Origin: SAR202 cluster bacterium
Lineage (GTDB): Bacteria > Chloroflexota > Dehalococcoidia > Lucifugimonadales > UBA1123
DNA length: 9,767 nucleotides
Assembly (NCBI GenBank): GCA_030743915.1
Contig: JASLRP010000468.1
Span: 1-9,767 of the forward strand
Direction: 5' to 3'
Shown here piece by piece: positions 1 through 6,569 of the stretch (its first letter is position 1; each line of letters starts with the position of its first letter). Under the pieces are notes generated by a model. The model was not told the DNA's origin and did no database searches. It saw only the letters and a list, made by a program, of their open reading frames with translations. The translations under genes were made by a program, and so were the position numbers.

Positions 1-729
1 GACGAGTTCGTCATCAACGGCCAGAAGATGTTCACCAGCGCGGCCCACTTCTCGTCTCACATCTGGTTGCTGGCCCGAACCGATCCGGATGCGCCCAAAC
101 ATCGCGGCCTGTCGGTGTTCCTGGTGCCGATGGACTCCCCGGGCATCACCGTCCGCCCTCTGTGGAGGATGGACGATGGACGCACCAACGAGGTGTTTTT
201 CGATAACGTTCGCATACCCCGCTCCAACCAGATTGGCGAGCCGAACCGGGGTTGGTATCACGTCGCGATGGCCCTGGATTTCGAGCGGGTGAGTCTCGGA
301 GGTCGGTACGCCGGACTTCTCAATCGGCTCAACTCCCTGGTGAAATACGCCAACGAGACCACCGCGAACGGCGCTCCGCTGTCTCAGGACCCGCACATAC
401 GCGGAAAGTTCGCCGACCTGGGCATCAAGCTGGAGGTCGTGCGTCTGTTCTCATACCGCACAGCCTGGATGATCGACCAGGGCCACGTGCCCAACTACGA
501 AAGCTCTGCTCAAAAGATCATCGCCACAGACCTAATCCAGGAGATCGCCGATTTTGGCGTCGAGCTTCTGGGGATGCACGGCCAGTTGACCAAAGACTCT
601 CCCCACAACCGTTTGAACGGAGAACTGGAGCAGGCGTACCGCAGCGGCATATTCCTGCGATTCGGCGGCGGCGCCAACGAGGTGCAGCGGGACATTATCG
701 CTCGTCGCGGACTCGGCATGCCGAGATAA
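1..729 (+). CDS. Acyl-CoA dehydrogenase, C-terminal part (5' end outside window)
   Basis: This is the last 242 residues of an acyl-CoA dehydrogenase, a flavoenzyme that introduces the alpha-beta double bond into an acyl-CoA thioester. The frame is open from base 1, so the start lies outside the window and roughly 140-160 N-terminal residues are missing. The fragment opens in the middle beta domain (INGQKMFTSAA; then RTDPDAPKHRGLSVFLVP) and runs into the C-terminal helical domain. LDFERVSLGG (glutamate at fragment residue 95) matches the helix-G position that supplies the catalytic base in isovaleryl-CoA and long-chain acyl-CoA dehydrogenases. The more common glutamate near the C-terminus (EGTNE in many relatives) is glycine here: GGGANEVQRDIIA, from residue 222. 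The RxQFG motif that contacts FAD is not visible in this subunit. The next gene starts 57 bases downstream, encodes a paralogue and retains RxQFG, so the two probably form a heteromer. Substrate is unknown. Confidence 0.93.
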   Translation, partial: DEFVINGQKMFTSAAHFSSHIWLLARTDPDAPKHRGLSVFLVPMDSPGITVRPLWRMDDGRTNEVFFDNVRIPRSNQIGEPNRGWYHVAMALDFERVSLGGRYAGLLNRLNSLVKYANETTANGAPLSQDPHIRGKFADLGIKLEVVRLFSYRTAWMIDQGHVPNYESSAQKIIATDLIQEIADFGVELLGMHGQLTKDSPHNRLNGELEQAYRSGIFLRFGGGANEVQRDIIARRGLGMPR

Positions 730-786
730 CCGCACGCCTGAAACCCGAACATCCGATACCTGACAACCTGACCCCAGAGGAATGAT

Positions 787-1917
787 ATGGATCTGGCCCT
801 GACCGAAGCCCAGGAGATGCTCAAAAATTCAGCCCGCGAGTTTCTGGAGAGCGAGTGCCCTCCCTCCCTGGTTCGCGCTATGGAGGACGATGAGCGCGGT
901 TATCCTACCGAGCTTTGGGAGCGGATGGCCGGTCTCGGCTGGATGGGCTTGGCCTTTCCCGAAGAATACGGAGGCGAGGGCGGAACCCTGACTGACCTGG
1001 CCGTCCTGCTGGAGGAGATGGGACGCGCCATGCTTCCCGGCCCCTTCTTTGGCACGGTGGTCAACGTCGGCCTGACGATTCTGGACGCCGGTTCTGAAGC
1101 TCAGAAGCAAAAGCACATCCCCAATCTGGCGTCTGGCGCACTGATCGGGACCGCCGCTCTGCTGGAGGAGGACGGGCAATACGGCCCTGACAGCATCAAC
1201 CTGCCCGCAAATCAGGTAACCAGCAGCCTTCGGTTGTCCGGTTCCAAGATGTTCGTCGAGTACGCTAACACCGCTGACCTCATGCTGGTCCCGATCCGCT
1301 CAACCACTTATGGCTATAGCGAAATCACCATAGCATTGATTCCGGGCGCTCTCCCAGGCGTTTCTTTGGCCGCTCTGGACAGTATCGCCCGAGATCGTCA
1401 GTTCGAAGTCACTTTTGACAAAGTCAGCGTTGCATCCAACGACATCCTCGGAGTGGTGGGCCAAGGATGGCCCATCATCAGACGTTTGTTGGACAGGGCG
1501 ACTGCGCTCCACTGCGCCGCGAGCGTCGGTGGAGCGCAGAAGGTCCTGGAGATGACTGTCGAGTACATGAAGCAGAGAGTCCAGTTCGGCCGACCCCTCG
1601 CAAGCTTCCAGTCTGTGCAACACGACTGCGCCGACATGGTGAACACCATCGACTCGGCCCGTCTCGCCACCTACCAGGCGCTGGCCCGCCTGGAGAGTGG
1701 TGTGTCGGCAGACCGCGAAATCGCGATGGCCAAAATACTCGCCAACCACGCCTACAAATGGACGACCCTCACCGCCCAGCAGTTGCACGGAGGCATCGCC
1801 TTCATGGAGGAATACGACCTCCAGATGTGGACTCGCCGGGCCAAGGTCGCCGAGCTTAAGTTCGGAACGTCGGCGCCTCATCGAGAGGTGTTCGCGCAGT
1901 CGATGGGGCTGGCGTAG
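787..1917 (+). CDS. Acyl-CoA dehydrogenase, probable non-catalytic/FAD-binding partner subunit
   Basis: This is a complete 376-residue acyl-CoA dehydrogenase, a normal length for the family. The ATG follows an AGAGGA ribosome-binding site (777-782) with 4 bases between. The N-terminal helical domain contains GWMGLAFPEEYGGEGG (51-66). The C-terminal domain contains RVQFGRPLASFQSVQH (264-279), the FAD-contacting motif, and LHGGIAFMEEYDLQMW (333-348). The helix-G position that is glutamate in the upstream gene reads LLDRATALHCAAS (234-246), and the C-terminal alternative reads FGTSAPHRE, so neither usual catalytic base is present. By analogy with the heteromeric steroid and bile-acid side-chain dehydrogenases of Actinobacteria, this would be the partner of the upstream subunit; that is inference. 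Both genes are probably cotranscribed. A decayed copy of its last 48 codons sits at 3701-3847. Confidence 0.93.
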   Translation: MDLALTEAQEMLKNSAREFLESECPPSLVRAMEDDERGYPTELWERMAGLGWMGLAFPEEYGGEGGTLTDLAVLLEEMGRAMLPGPFFGTVVNVGLTILDAGSEAQKQKHIPNLASGALIGTAALLEEDGQYGPDSINLPANQVTSSLRLSGSKMFVEYANTADLMLVPIRSTTYGYSEITIALIPGALPGVSLAALDSIARDRQFEVTFDKVSVASNDILGVVGQGWPIIRRLLDRATALHCAASVGGAQKVLEMTVEYMKQRVQFGRPLASFQSVQHDCADMVNTIDSARLATYQALARLESGVSADREIAMAKILANHAYKWTTLTAQQLHGGIAFMEEYDLQMWTRRAKVAELKFGTSAPHREVFAQSMGLA

Positions 1918-1923
1918 AAGTCG

Positions 1924-1964
1924 GCGACCGAGACAATCTGCTTCCACCGGTTTGGTCTCGGCGC
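1924..1964. terminator. Stem-loop between convergent genes, possible bidirectional terminator
   Basis: CCGAGAC at 1928-1934 pairs with GTCTCGG at 1955-1961. The stem extends outward through GCG (1924-1926) and CGC (1962-1964) if A1927 bulges. The loop is 20 bases. It occupies the 46-base gap between two converging genes, where a shared terminator is expected. There is no T-tract on either side, so it is not a canonical intrinsic terminator. Confidence 0.4.
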
Positions 1965-3559
1965 TAGTCCTCGATAGTTACAGTGCCCTCGGCGCCGTCA
2001 ACGGTGATAAGCATACCGTCCTTTATCAGGCTAGTGCCGTTTCCTGTGGCGGCCACACACGGAATGCCGTACTCTCGCGACGCGATTGATGCGTGGGACA
2101 ATACGCCTCCGGCATCGATGACAACGGCTACTGCTTTGGTGAACAGGATCGTCCACGGTGGCGCAGTAGTCACGCAGACCAAGATCTCGCCCGATTGGAA
2201 ATTTGCGGCTTCGGCAAGGTCCATGATCACTCTGGCCCGTGCCGTCACTACACCACGGCTCGCACCGATACCTCGCAACACTTTTTCTGAGGCAACATCG
2301 CCTTCAGATTCGGGTTGAGTCGATTCGTCAACTTGACCGACGAATTCTGGCGGGGTTTTCGTGCTCCAAAACTCCCATTCCTGACGCCGCTGTTCAACGA
2401 GCGCTTTCGCGGAATCGGCGGTATTTGCCAGATATCGGTCAACCTCTTCTGGTTCCAAGAAGAAGATGTCCTCGACCTGGTCTATGGCATCCGCATCCAC
2501 CAATCTCTGGCCTCTGCGCAGCATCGCCACACGCAGGCTTCCATAAGACAGTAGCTGCCAGAATGCTCGATTTTCCCGGACGGTTACCCAGGGCTTCGTA
2601 GCCGCCAGCAACTCGCGAAACCGGGCGCGTTTTTCGTCATCCGAACCCAGTTTGGTCTCAACGTCAACAGCCAGCTTGTCCATCTCGTTAGCCACATTTT
2701 GTTGGACTTCCAACGGGGCGGGCACGTCATTCATGACAGCGTGTTTTATGAATCCCAGCGGCGCTTCAGGTTGCTCACGGAATGTTGGCGCAGCGGACTC
2801 CCATTGCGATGTTCGCAGGCCATAATACTGAATATATTCCTCGAACGCAGTCAAAAACTGCGTCCCATCATCGGTATCTGATATGGCGCCAATCATCTTT
2901 TCCGGCTCATTCTCGATGATGATGCTGGTCAATGGCTCAGAGCGTCGGGCGATCTGAGCGATCTCCCATAACGCCTGATCGGCCATCAGTGTTTCATTCA
3001 CGCCACCTGCGGTAAGTTCCGTGGCAAGGATTTCGCTTTCCTCGCCAAAATCCGCAACCAGGAAATCTATCAGCAGTTGTCGTGAGAGCATAATGGTCTG
3101 CAAAGAAACCATCGTCATATGAAACGCATACCCATACGCTGCCACCAGATCGGGCGTTGACGGTTCGTCACCTGACTCTCGCAGCCAAGTGCACCGCTCT
3201 TCGGTTCTCGGCTGACAAAATTGCTCCCACGCGCCAAGGATGCCACCCATACGGTCGGTAAACTGCTGTATTTGAGAGTTTTCTTCGTCTGACTGGATCA
3301 CCCGGCGCCAATGCAAGAACCCGTTGGGCACCAGGAAATCACGAAGAATCGGATGCAATGGGATTCCAGCATCGGAATGTGCTTGTTTGCAGCTAACCTC
3401 CGATAACAACCAAACGGCGGCGTCGAACGGCTTCAAAGGGTTGGGCCAATGGCTGCTGTCCCAGGACCACCGATGGTCTCGTTGTTCCGGGTTGGCCCAA
3501 TCCACAGGAAAGTCTGCGCCATCGGAACATTCGTAAATAGTGGTCAGGGGTGAAGTCAC
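1964..3559 (-). CDS. PEP-utilising-enzyme-like protein with C-terminal phosphohistidine swivelling domain, no ATP-grasp domain
   Basis: The predicted protein has 531 residues from a GTG start at 3559. That start has GGAGG (3565-3569) five bases upstream and a promoter at 3611-3640. An in-frame TTG at 3601 would extend it by 14 residues but has no ribosome-binding site and almost no leader. Residues 426-531 form the mobile phosphohistidine domain of PEP synthase, PPDK and rifampin phosphotransferase: GIGASRGVVTARARV, then AGGVLSHASIASREYGIPCV, with predicted phospho-histidine His489. The central region resembles the acceptor-binding middle of rifampin phosphotransferase-like proteins (KPWVTVRENRAFW, GQRLVDADAIDQVEDIFFL). 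The usual YGHR motif reads YGLR (246-249). The N-terminus (DWANPEQRDHRWSWDSSHWP, 20-39) resembles the start of this middle region, so the ATP-grasp domain is absent rather than truncated. Split systems such as phenylphosphate synthase place ATP-grasp on another subunit; none is visible here. Substrate is unknown. Confidence 0.85.
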   Translation of the reverse strand: MTSPLTTIYECSDGADFPVDWANPEQRDHRWSWDSSHWPNPLKPFDAAVWLLSEVSCKQAHSDAGIPLHPILRDFLVPNGFLHWRRVIQSDEENSQIQQFTDRMGGILGAWEQFCQPRTEERCTWLRESGDEPSTPDLVAAYGYAFHMTMVSLQTIMLSRQLLIDFLVADFGEESEILATELTAGGVNETLMADQALWEIAQIARRSEPLTSIIIENEPEKMIGAISDTDDGTQFLTAFEEYIQYYGLRTSQWESAAPTFREQPEAPLGFIKHAVMNDVPAPLEVQQNVANEMDKLAVDVETKLGSDDEKRARFRELLAATKPWVTVRENRAFWQLLSYGSLRVAMLRRGQRLVDADAIDQVEDIFFLEPEEVDRYLANTADSAKALVEQRRQEWEFWSTKTPPEFVGQVDESTQPESEGDVASEKVLRGIGASRGVVTARARVIMDLAEAANFQSGEILVCVTTAPPWTILFTKAVAVVIDAGGVLSHASIASREYGIPCVAATGNGTSLIKDGMLITVDGAEGTVTIED

Positions 3560-3564
3560 GATAT

Positions 3565-3569
3565 CCTCC
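3565..3569 (-). promoter_or_regulatory. Shine-Dalgarno site that fixes a GTG start
   Basis: GGAGG on the - strand is followed by ATATC and then GTG at 3559. This is a near-ideal site, and it decides the start of the PEP-utiliser-like gene over the in-frame TTG at 3601, which has no such site. Confidence 0.8.
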
Positions 3570-3610
3570 GCTTCGCTGTTGGAAGCTGTGGTCCAATTCA
3601 AGAAAGCGGA

Positions 3611-3640
3611 ATTTTATGATGCTAATAGCCGAATTGTCAA
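3611..3640 (-). promoter_or_regulatory. Sigma-70-type promoter of the PEP-utiliser-like gene
   Basis: On the - strand a consensus -35 TTGACA (3635-3640) and a near-consensus -10 TAAAAT (3611-3616) are separated by 18 bases. Transcription should start near 3604, giving a leader of about 45 bases to the GTG at 3559. The -35 box overlaps the stop codon of the adjacent pseudogene fragment (TGA, 3637-3639), so part of the promoter lies on relict coding DNA. Confidence 0.65.
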
Positions 3641-3706
3641 CGTCTCTGAATCACCTGCTCGCCGAAGAGGGCAATCAACTCCATTGCCGCCTGACGAGTG
3701 ACCGCC
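3637..3706 (-). pseudogene. Relict: last 22 codons of a luciferase-like oxidoreductase gene
   Basis: These 70 bases align without gaps to the 3' end of the intact luciferase-like oxidoreductase gene (4672-4741) with 5 mismatches by hand count (about 93% identity). Read on the - strand they encode AVTRQAAMELIALFGEQVIQRR and a TGA stop. The intact gene ends AVTRQAALELIADFSEQVIQRR. Similarity begins exactly at the stop codon and does not extend past it, as expected for a remnant of an old paralogue rather than a recent segmental copy. On its other side the alignment stops at ACCGCC (3701-3706), where the sequence switches to an acyl-CoA dehydrogenase fragment on the opposite strand. No start codon or upstream body remains. 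Confidence 0.88.
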
Positions 3707-3847
3707 CAGCAGTTGCGCAAAGGCATCGCCTTCTTGGAGGAATACGACCTCTAGATGTGGAAACGCCGGGCCAAGGTCGCCGAGCTTGAGTTCGGCACGC
3801 CAGCGCCTCATCGAGAGGTGTTCGAGCGGTCAATGGGGCTGGCGTAG
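3701..3847 (+). pseudogene. Relict: last 48 codons of an acyl-CoA dehydrogenase gene, with an internal stop
   Basis: These 147 bases align without gaps to 1771-1917, the 3' end of the intact acyl-CoA dehydrogenase, with 14 mismatches by hand count (about 90% identity). The match runs from codon 329 to the TAG stop and fades immediately after it. The frame is preserved, but CAG is replaced by TAG at 3752-3754 (EEYDL-stop-MW). The conserved LHGG reads LRKG. Substitutions fall 5, 5 and 4 on codon positions 1, 2 and 3, and nine of the eleven changed codons alter the residue or create the stop, which suggests relaxed selection. The 330 bases between the PEP-utiliser-like gene and the GNAT gene contain this fragment, its oxidoreductase neighbour and a promoter, and no intact gene. 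I see nothing clear in 3848-3889. Confidence 0.9.
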
Positions 3848-3889
3848 GAGCCTGTACACCTGTGCACCAGGGTGGAAGCGGCGCTCAGG

Positions 3890-4465
3890 TCACAGTCCCG
3901 AAGAACCTCTGCCTTTTTCGCGCGCATCCCATTCGTGCCTCAACAGGCCATAGAGATACATGTCGAAGCGCCGACCATCCCGTTGGAGGAATTCCCTGTA
4001 AACTCCTTCGCGTTGGAAGCCTAGCTTTTCGTACATGTTGATGGCGCGTTGATTGTAGTCGAACACCGTGAGTTGGACTCGATGCAGGTTCAGTTCATTG
4101 AAGGCGAAGCCAAGAACCAGTCTTGTAGCCTCGTTGCCATACCCCTTGCCCCAATTGGGTGAATCACCAAGGCCGATGGACATCCAGCCAACCTGGTTGG
4201 TCCATTCAATGCCGTCAATCTCGACGACGCCGAGCAATCCGTCATCGTCCAGCAGGCGAATGGCGAAGATGAATGCGTCTGACGCCTTCTGTCGCCTATC
4301 TAACCACTGGTTCAGCATATCTTCGGTTTTGGGATATGCAGGGTTTGAATCAAACAGGCGGGCGAATTCGGAGTCGTGGTGCCAGCGGATCATGGTGGGG
4401 ACATCGTCGCGAGTCAACGCGGTGAGCCGGATACTCGGGCCGTAGAGGAGCTTTGAAAGCGACAT
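3890..4465 (-). CDS. GNAT-family N-acetyltransferase, RimJ/RimL type
   Basis: This 191-residue protein is a single GNAT domain that transfers acetyl from acetyl-CoA to an amine. It begins MSLSKLLYGPSIRLTALTRD, the usual opening of RimJ/RimL-like proteins. Motif A, the acetyl-CoA pyrophosphate loop, is WGKGYGNEA (105-113), and the C-terminal motif is NQRAINMYEKLGFQREGVYR (138-157). Family members acetylate protein N-termini, antibiotics or small amines; the substrate cannot be read here. The ATG at 4465 is preferred because the extension to a TTG at 4480 adds MCRQV ahead of the family's normal start. The ribosome-binding site is weak (AGG, six bases upstream). It lies 206 bases downstream of the oxidoreductase on the same strand. 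I found no convincing promoter of its own, so read-through from the operon upstream is possible. Confidence 0.88.
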   Translation of the reverse strand: MSLSKLLYGPSIRLTALTRDDVPTMIRWHHDSEFARLFDSNPAYPKTEDMLNQWLDRRQKASDAFIFAIRLLDDDGLLGVVEIDGIEWTNQVGWMSIGLGDSPNWGKGYGNEATRLVLGFAFNELNLHRVQLTVFDYNQRAINMYEKLGFQREGVYREFLQRDGRRFDMYLYGLLRHEWDAREKGRGSSGL

Positions 4466-4483
4466 CACTTGCCTGCACAAACT

Positions 4484-4523
4484 GGCGTGTTAATCATTTC
4501 TTTGCTGCGGGAAACTACACGCC
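4484..4523. repeat. Inverted repeat in the GNAT gene leader
   Basis: GGCGTGT (4484-4490) is the exact reverse complement of ACACGCC (4517-4523), with 26 bases between. It lies 19 bases upstream of the GNAT ATG on the - strand. It could be a leader hairpin or a regulator site, or chance. A second weak hairpin (CGGG at 4577-4580 with CCCG at 4591-4594) lies nearby without a T-tract. Confidence 0.25.
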
Positions 4524-4671
4524 TCTCTGATAACCCATTATTCATCGGTAATCCATGTCGTACACGCCCTGTGCTCCGGGCGGATAACCACCCGCAATGA
4601 CGTGACCACTGTCCAACATAAATTATACTGCTCGGCGCCGGAGTAACGCCATGCTCTGGGCTTCTTATGAA

Positions 4672-5793
4672 TCAACGTCTCTGAATCACCTGCTCGCTGA
4701 AGTCAGCAATCAACTCCAATGCCGCCTGACGAGTGACCGCCGCCATAGCCATGTTGTTGACTCCGATGTCTTCTAACTCGTCCAGACGGCTGTTGATCTC
4801 TCCCCCTGTGCCAGTAAGGGAGGTCGCCACGACCTCAGGCAACACAAATCGCTCCTCGCCCTCTTTCAGATAGACATAATGACCTTCGTGTACGTCGAGG
4901 TATCGCCGGTCGTCAGGAGTGGGCGGCGTTCGACGGTCTCCGTACTCTCGGATGTACTGATCATACATCCCTGCCATGTCAGCGTTGTCCATACCCAGAT
5001 TTGAACCCGGCCCGTACCCATGCTCCCACATCGCGTGGACTCCGGGAACCAAGGCAGGCCCCACATTCCTGACCACCCGCTCGCTGGATAGCGTCTCCCC
5101 TTCCCGAAGGACGCACGACGGGATTAGCACCGTCACGTAAGGCTTCGTCCCGTCACCGCCTGCGTGGTCAAAAGTGTTGCCTGCTGACGCCGCGCTCTCC
5201 GACACTATCGGCAATCCCTGCTCGACGCCCACCGTATTTCTGGCAGTCGTTATCCAACCGTCAGACATTTCGCCAACGATCTTCTGGCCACGCGGTCCGT
5301 TTGCGGCGAGCATCACCGGGATGGGGTCTTCGATATTGAAGAACTCGTCCCGACCCGAGTTGGATTTCGAGTGAATAAGTCGAATCCATCGCTCGCGGTC
5401 GCCTTCTCGGAATAGCACATCCTCGCCCGCCAGCAGGCCCTTAACCTGCGCCGCGTATTCTGCGAACTGTTTCATGGTCAGGGCCGGCAATCCCATCGTA
5501 TTGCGACCGGTATAGCCGGTCCCCAATCCAACGATCACCCGACCGGGAGCAATCTTGTTGATCGACGCAGCCGCAGCAGCCGTGACCGGAGCCAGCCGAT
5601 TGCTCGGTATGCCTACAAGCGTCCCCAGCTTGATGGTTGACGTGTTCTGAGCGGCCAGAGCCATCGTCGCCCAGACATCAGAGTAAATCAACTGCGAGTC
5701 AGCAAACCAGGCGTGGGTGAATCCGGCCTCCTCAGCCGCCTTCACCTCGCGCCAGGCGTCTATGTAACACGGAATCAGAATGCCGTAATCCAT
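4672..5793 (-). CDS. Luciferase-like monooxygenase (LLM) family oxidoreductase, probably F420-dependent
   Basis: This 373-residue TIM-barrel protein belongs to the bacterial-luciferase-like superfamily, whose members use reduced FMN or coenzyme F420. It shows the typical start MDYGILIPCYIDAWREVKAA followed by EEAGFTHAWFADS (21-33), TIKLGTLVGIPSNRLAPV (53-70), the glycine-rich GRVIVGLGTGYTGRNTMG (84-101) and PIPVMLAANGPRGQKIVGEM (157-176). Family members act on hydride transfer to small organic substrates; cofactor choice (F420 over FMN) is inference. The ATG at 5793 is chosen because GGAGGG (5802-5807) lies eight bases upstream; a TTG at 5799 would be only two bases from it. It follows the HAD phosphatase gene by 28 bases on the same strand and is probably cotranscribed from 6570-6598. 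A relict of its 3' end is at 3637-3706. Confidence 0.88.
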   Translation of the reverse strand: MDYGILIPCYIDAWREVKAAEEAGFTHAWFADSQLIYSDVWATMALAAQNTSTIKLGTLVGIPSNRLAPVTAAAAASINKIAPGRVIVGLGTGYTGRNTMGLPALTMKQFAEYAAQVKGLLAGEDVLFREGDRERWIRLIHSKSNSGRDEFFNIEDPIPVMLAANGPRGQKIVGEMSDGWITTARNTVGVEQGLPIVSESAASAGNTFDHAGGDGTKPYVTVLIPSCVLREGETLSSERVVRNVGPALVPGVHAMWEHGYGPGSNLGMDNADMAGMYDQYIREYGDRRTPPTPDDRRYLDVHEGHYVYLKEGEERFVLPEVVATSLTGTGGEINSRLDELEDIGVNNMAMAAVTRQAALELIADFSEQVIQRR

Positions 5794-5801
5794 GCTCAAA
5801 A

Positions 5802-5807
5802 CCCTCC
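5802..5807 (-). promoter_or_regulatory. Shine-Dalgarno site that fixes the ATG of the LLM oxidoreductase
   Basis: GGAGGG on the - strand sits eight bases before ATG at 5793 but only two before the upstream in-frame TTG at 5799, which excludes the longer start. Confidence 0.75.
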
Positions 5808-5821
5808 ATCTACCAAAAAGA

Positions 5822-6526
5822 TCAACTTGATGGGTAGCCTTTAGCTATCTCAGCGATGCTCTCCAGATCGTCGATAGCGACCACTGGATAGCCCAGTTTC
5901 TGCGCGTTTTCTCTCAGGTCGATTCGACGGGCCCCATCTACAAACAGCCCGGTGTCGGCCAGAACGAACGGCATACCCACAGCCTTCGCCGCTCCAAGAT
6001 CGTGGGTCGAGTCGCCGACGTACAGAGACCGGCTGGCTTGGACGCCCAGTTGACTGGTGGCCTTCTCCAGAATTTCCGGGTCTGGTTTGGGATTTGTGAC
6101 GTCGTCCGCCGTCAGGACTACCTCGAAATAAGAATCAACCCGATTGTGAGACAGAACCCGCCGGGCCACGTCTCCGGCGCCCATCGTGGCTATCGCAATT
6201 TTGAACCCATCCTGTTTCAGTTGACCGAGGAGCGCCTCGACACCCGGCAGTATCGCCACCTCGGTCGAGTACTCGGTTTGCAGGGTGTTCTTGGCCACGA
6301 CGGCCTCATCAATGTGTTCATCGGCCTTCGCCTCTCCGAGGTCTCTGACCAGGAAGTACGACATGATGTTTCTCGACCCGCCACCGAACCTCTCCCGCAC
6401 CTCGTCGTCGGACGCAGTAACGCCGAACCGGGCCAAACCTTCTTTTGTCGCCTTCAGCACCGCTGGCTGGCTGTCAACCAGTGTTCCGTCGAGATCGAAT
6501 ATTACCGCGTCAATCTGTCTGCTCAT
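5822..6526 (-). CDS. HAD-superfamily hydrolase, phosphoglycolate-phosphatase-like
   Basis: This 234-residue haloacid-dehalogenase-type phosphatase has all four motifs. Motif I is FDLDGTLVDS (10-19, nucleophile Asp11 and acid/base Asp13). Motif II is IATMG (Thr114). Motif III is the lysine of NPKPDP (Lys147). Motif IV is YVGDSTHD (169-176, Mg2+-binding acidic residues). A helical C1-type cap lies between motifs I and II, as in phosphoglycolate phosphatase and beta-phosphoglucomutase. The family removes phosphate from small metabolites; the substrate here is unknown. The ATG at 6526 places the DLDGT motif at the usual distance from the N-terminus. A longer in-frame start at 6598 is ruled out because the promoter (6570-6598) would lie inside the coding region. 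The Shine-Dalgarno match is poor: AGAGGA is about 13 bases away. It is first in a probable two-gene operon with the LLM oxidoreductase. Confidence 0.9.
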   Translation of the reverse strand: MSRQIDAVIFDLDGTLVDSQPAVLKATKEGLARFGVTASDDEVRERFGGGSRNIMSYFLVRDLGEAKADEHIDEAVVAKNTLQTEYSTEVAILPGVEALLGQLKQDGFKIAIATMGAGDVARRVLSHNRVDSYFEVVLTADDVTNPKPDPEILEKATSQLGVQASRSLYVGDSTHDLGAAKAVGMPFVLADTGLFVDGARRIDLRENAQKLGYPVVAIDDLESIAEIAKGYPSS

Positions 6527-6569
6527 CTGTGATGTAAATTCCTCTCTGATAGCTTTGCAATCGCCGTGA

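Noticed and set aside
1300..1947. A 215-codon open frame on the - strand opposite the second acyl-CoA dehydrogenase
   Set aside because: No recognisable domain and no ribosome-binding site; the dehydrogenase on the other strand is unambiguous.
3550..3789. A 79-codon open frame on the + strand across the relict region
   Set aside because: It crosses the junction in a frame different from either parent gene, so its peptide is an accident of the fusion.
3637..3847. Relict as a mobile-element insertion
   Set aside because: No terminal inverted repeats, target duplication or transposase; both halves are explained by known gene ends in the window.
3848..3889. Small hairpin downstream of the GNAT gene
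   Set aside because: Only a 4-5 bp stem and no T-tract; not enough to call a terminator.
4548..4557. A 10-base match (CATGGATTAC on the - strand) to the start of the LLM gene, possibly the head of the lost paralogue
   Set aside because: Only ten bases match and nothing around them aligns; chance is the likelier explanation.
4577..4594. Hairpin as terminator of the HAD-LLM operon
   Set aside because: Short stem with an internal mismatch and no T-tract on the - strand.
4606..4632. Promoter-like boxes on both strands around a TATAAT/TATACT sequence
   Set aside because: On the - strand the TATAAT has no -35 partner (GGCGTT at the right distance). On the + strand no gene follows.
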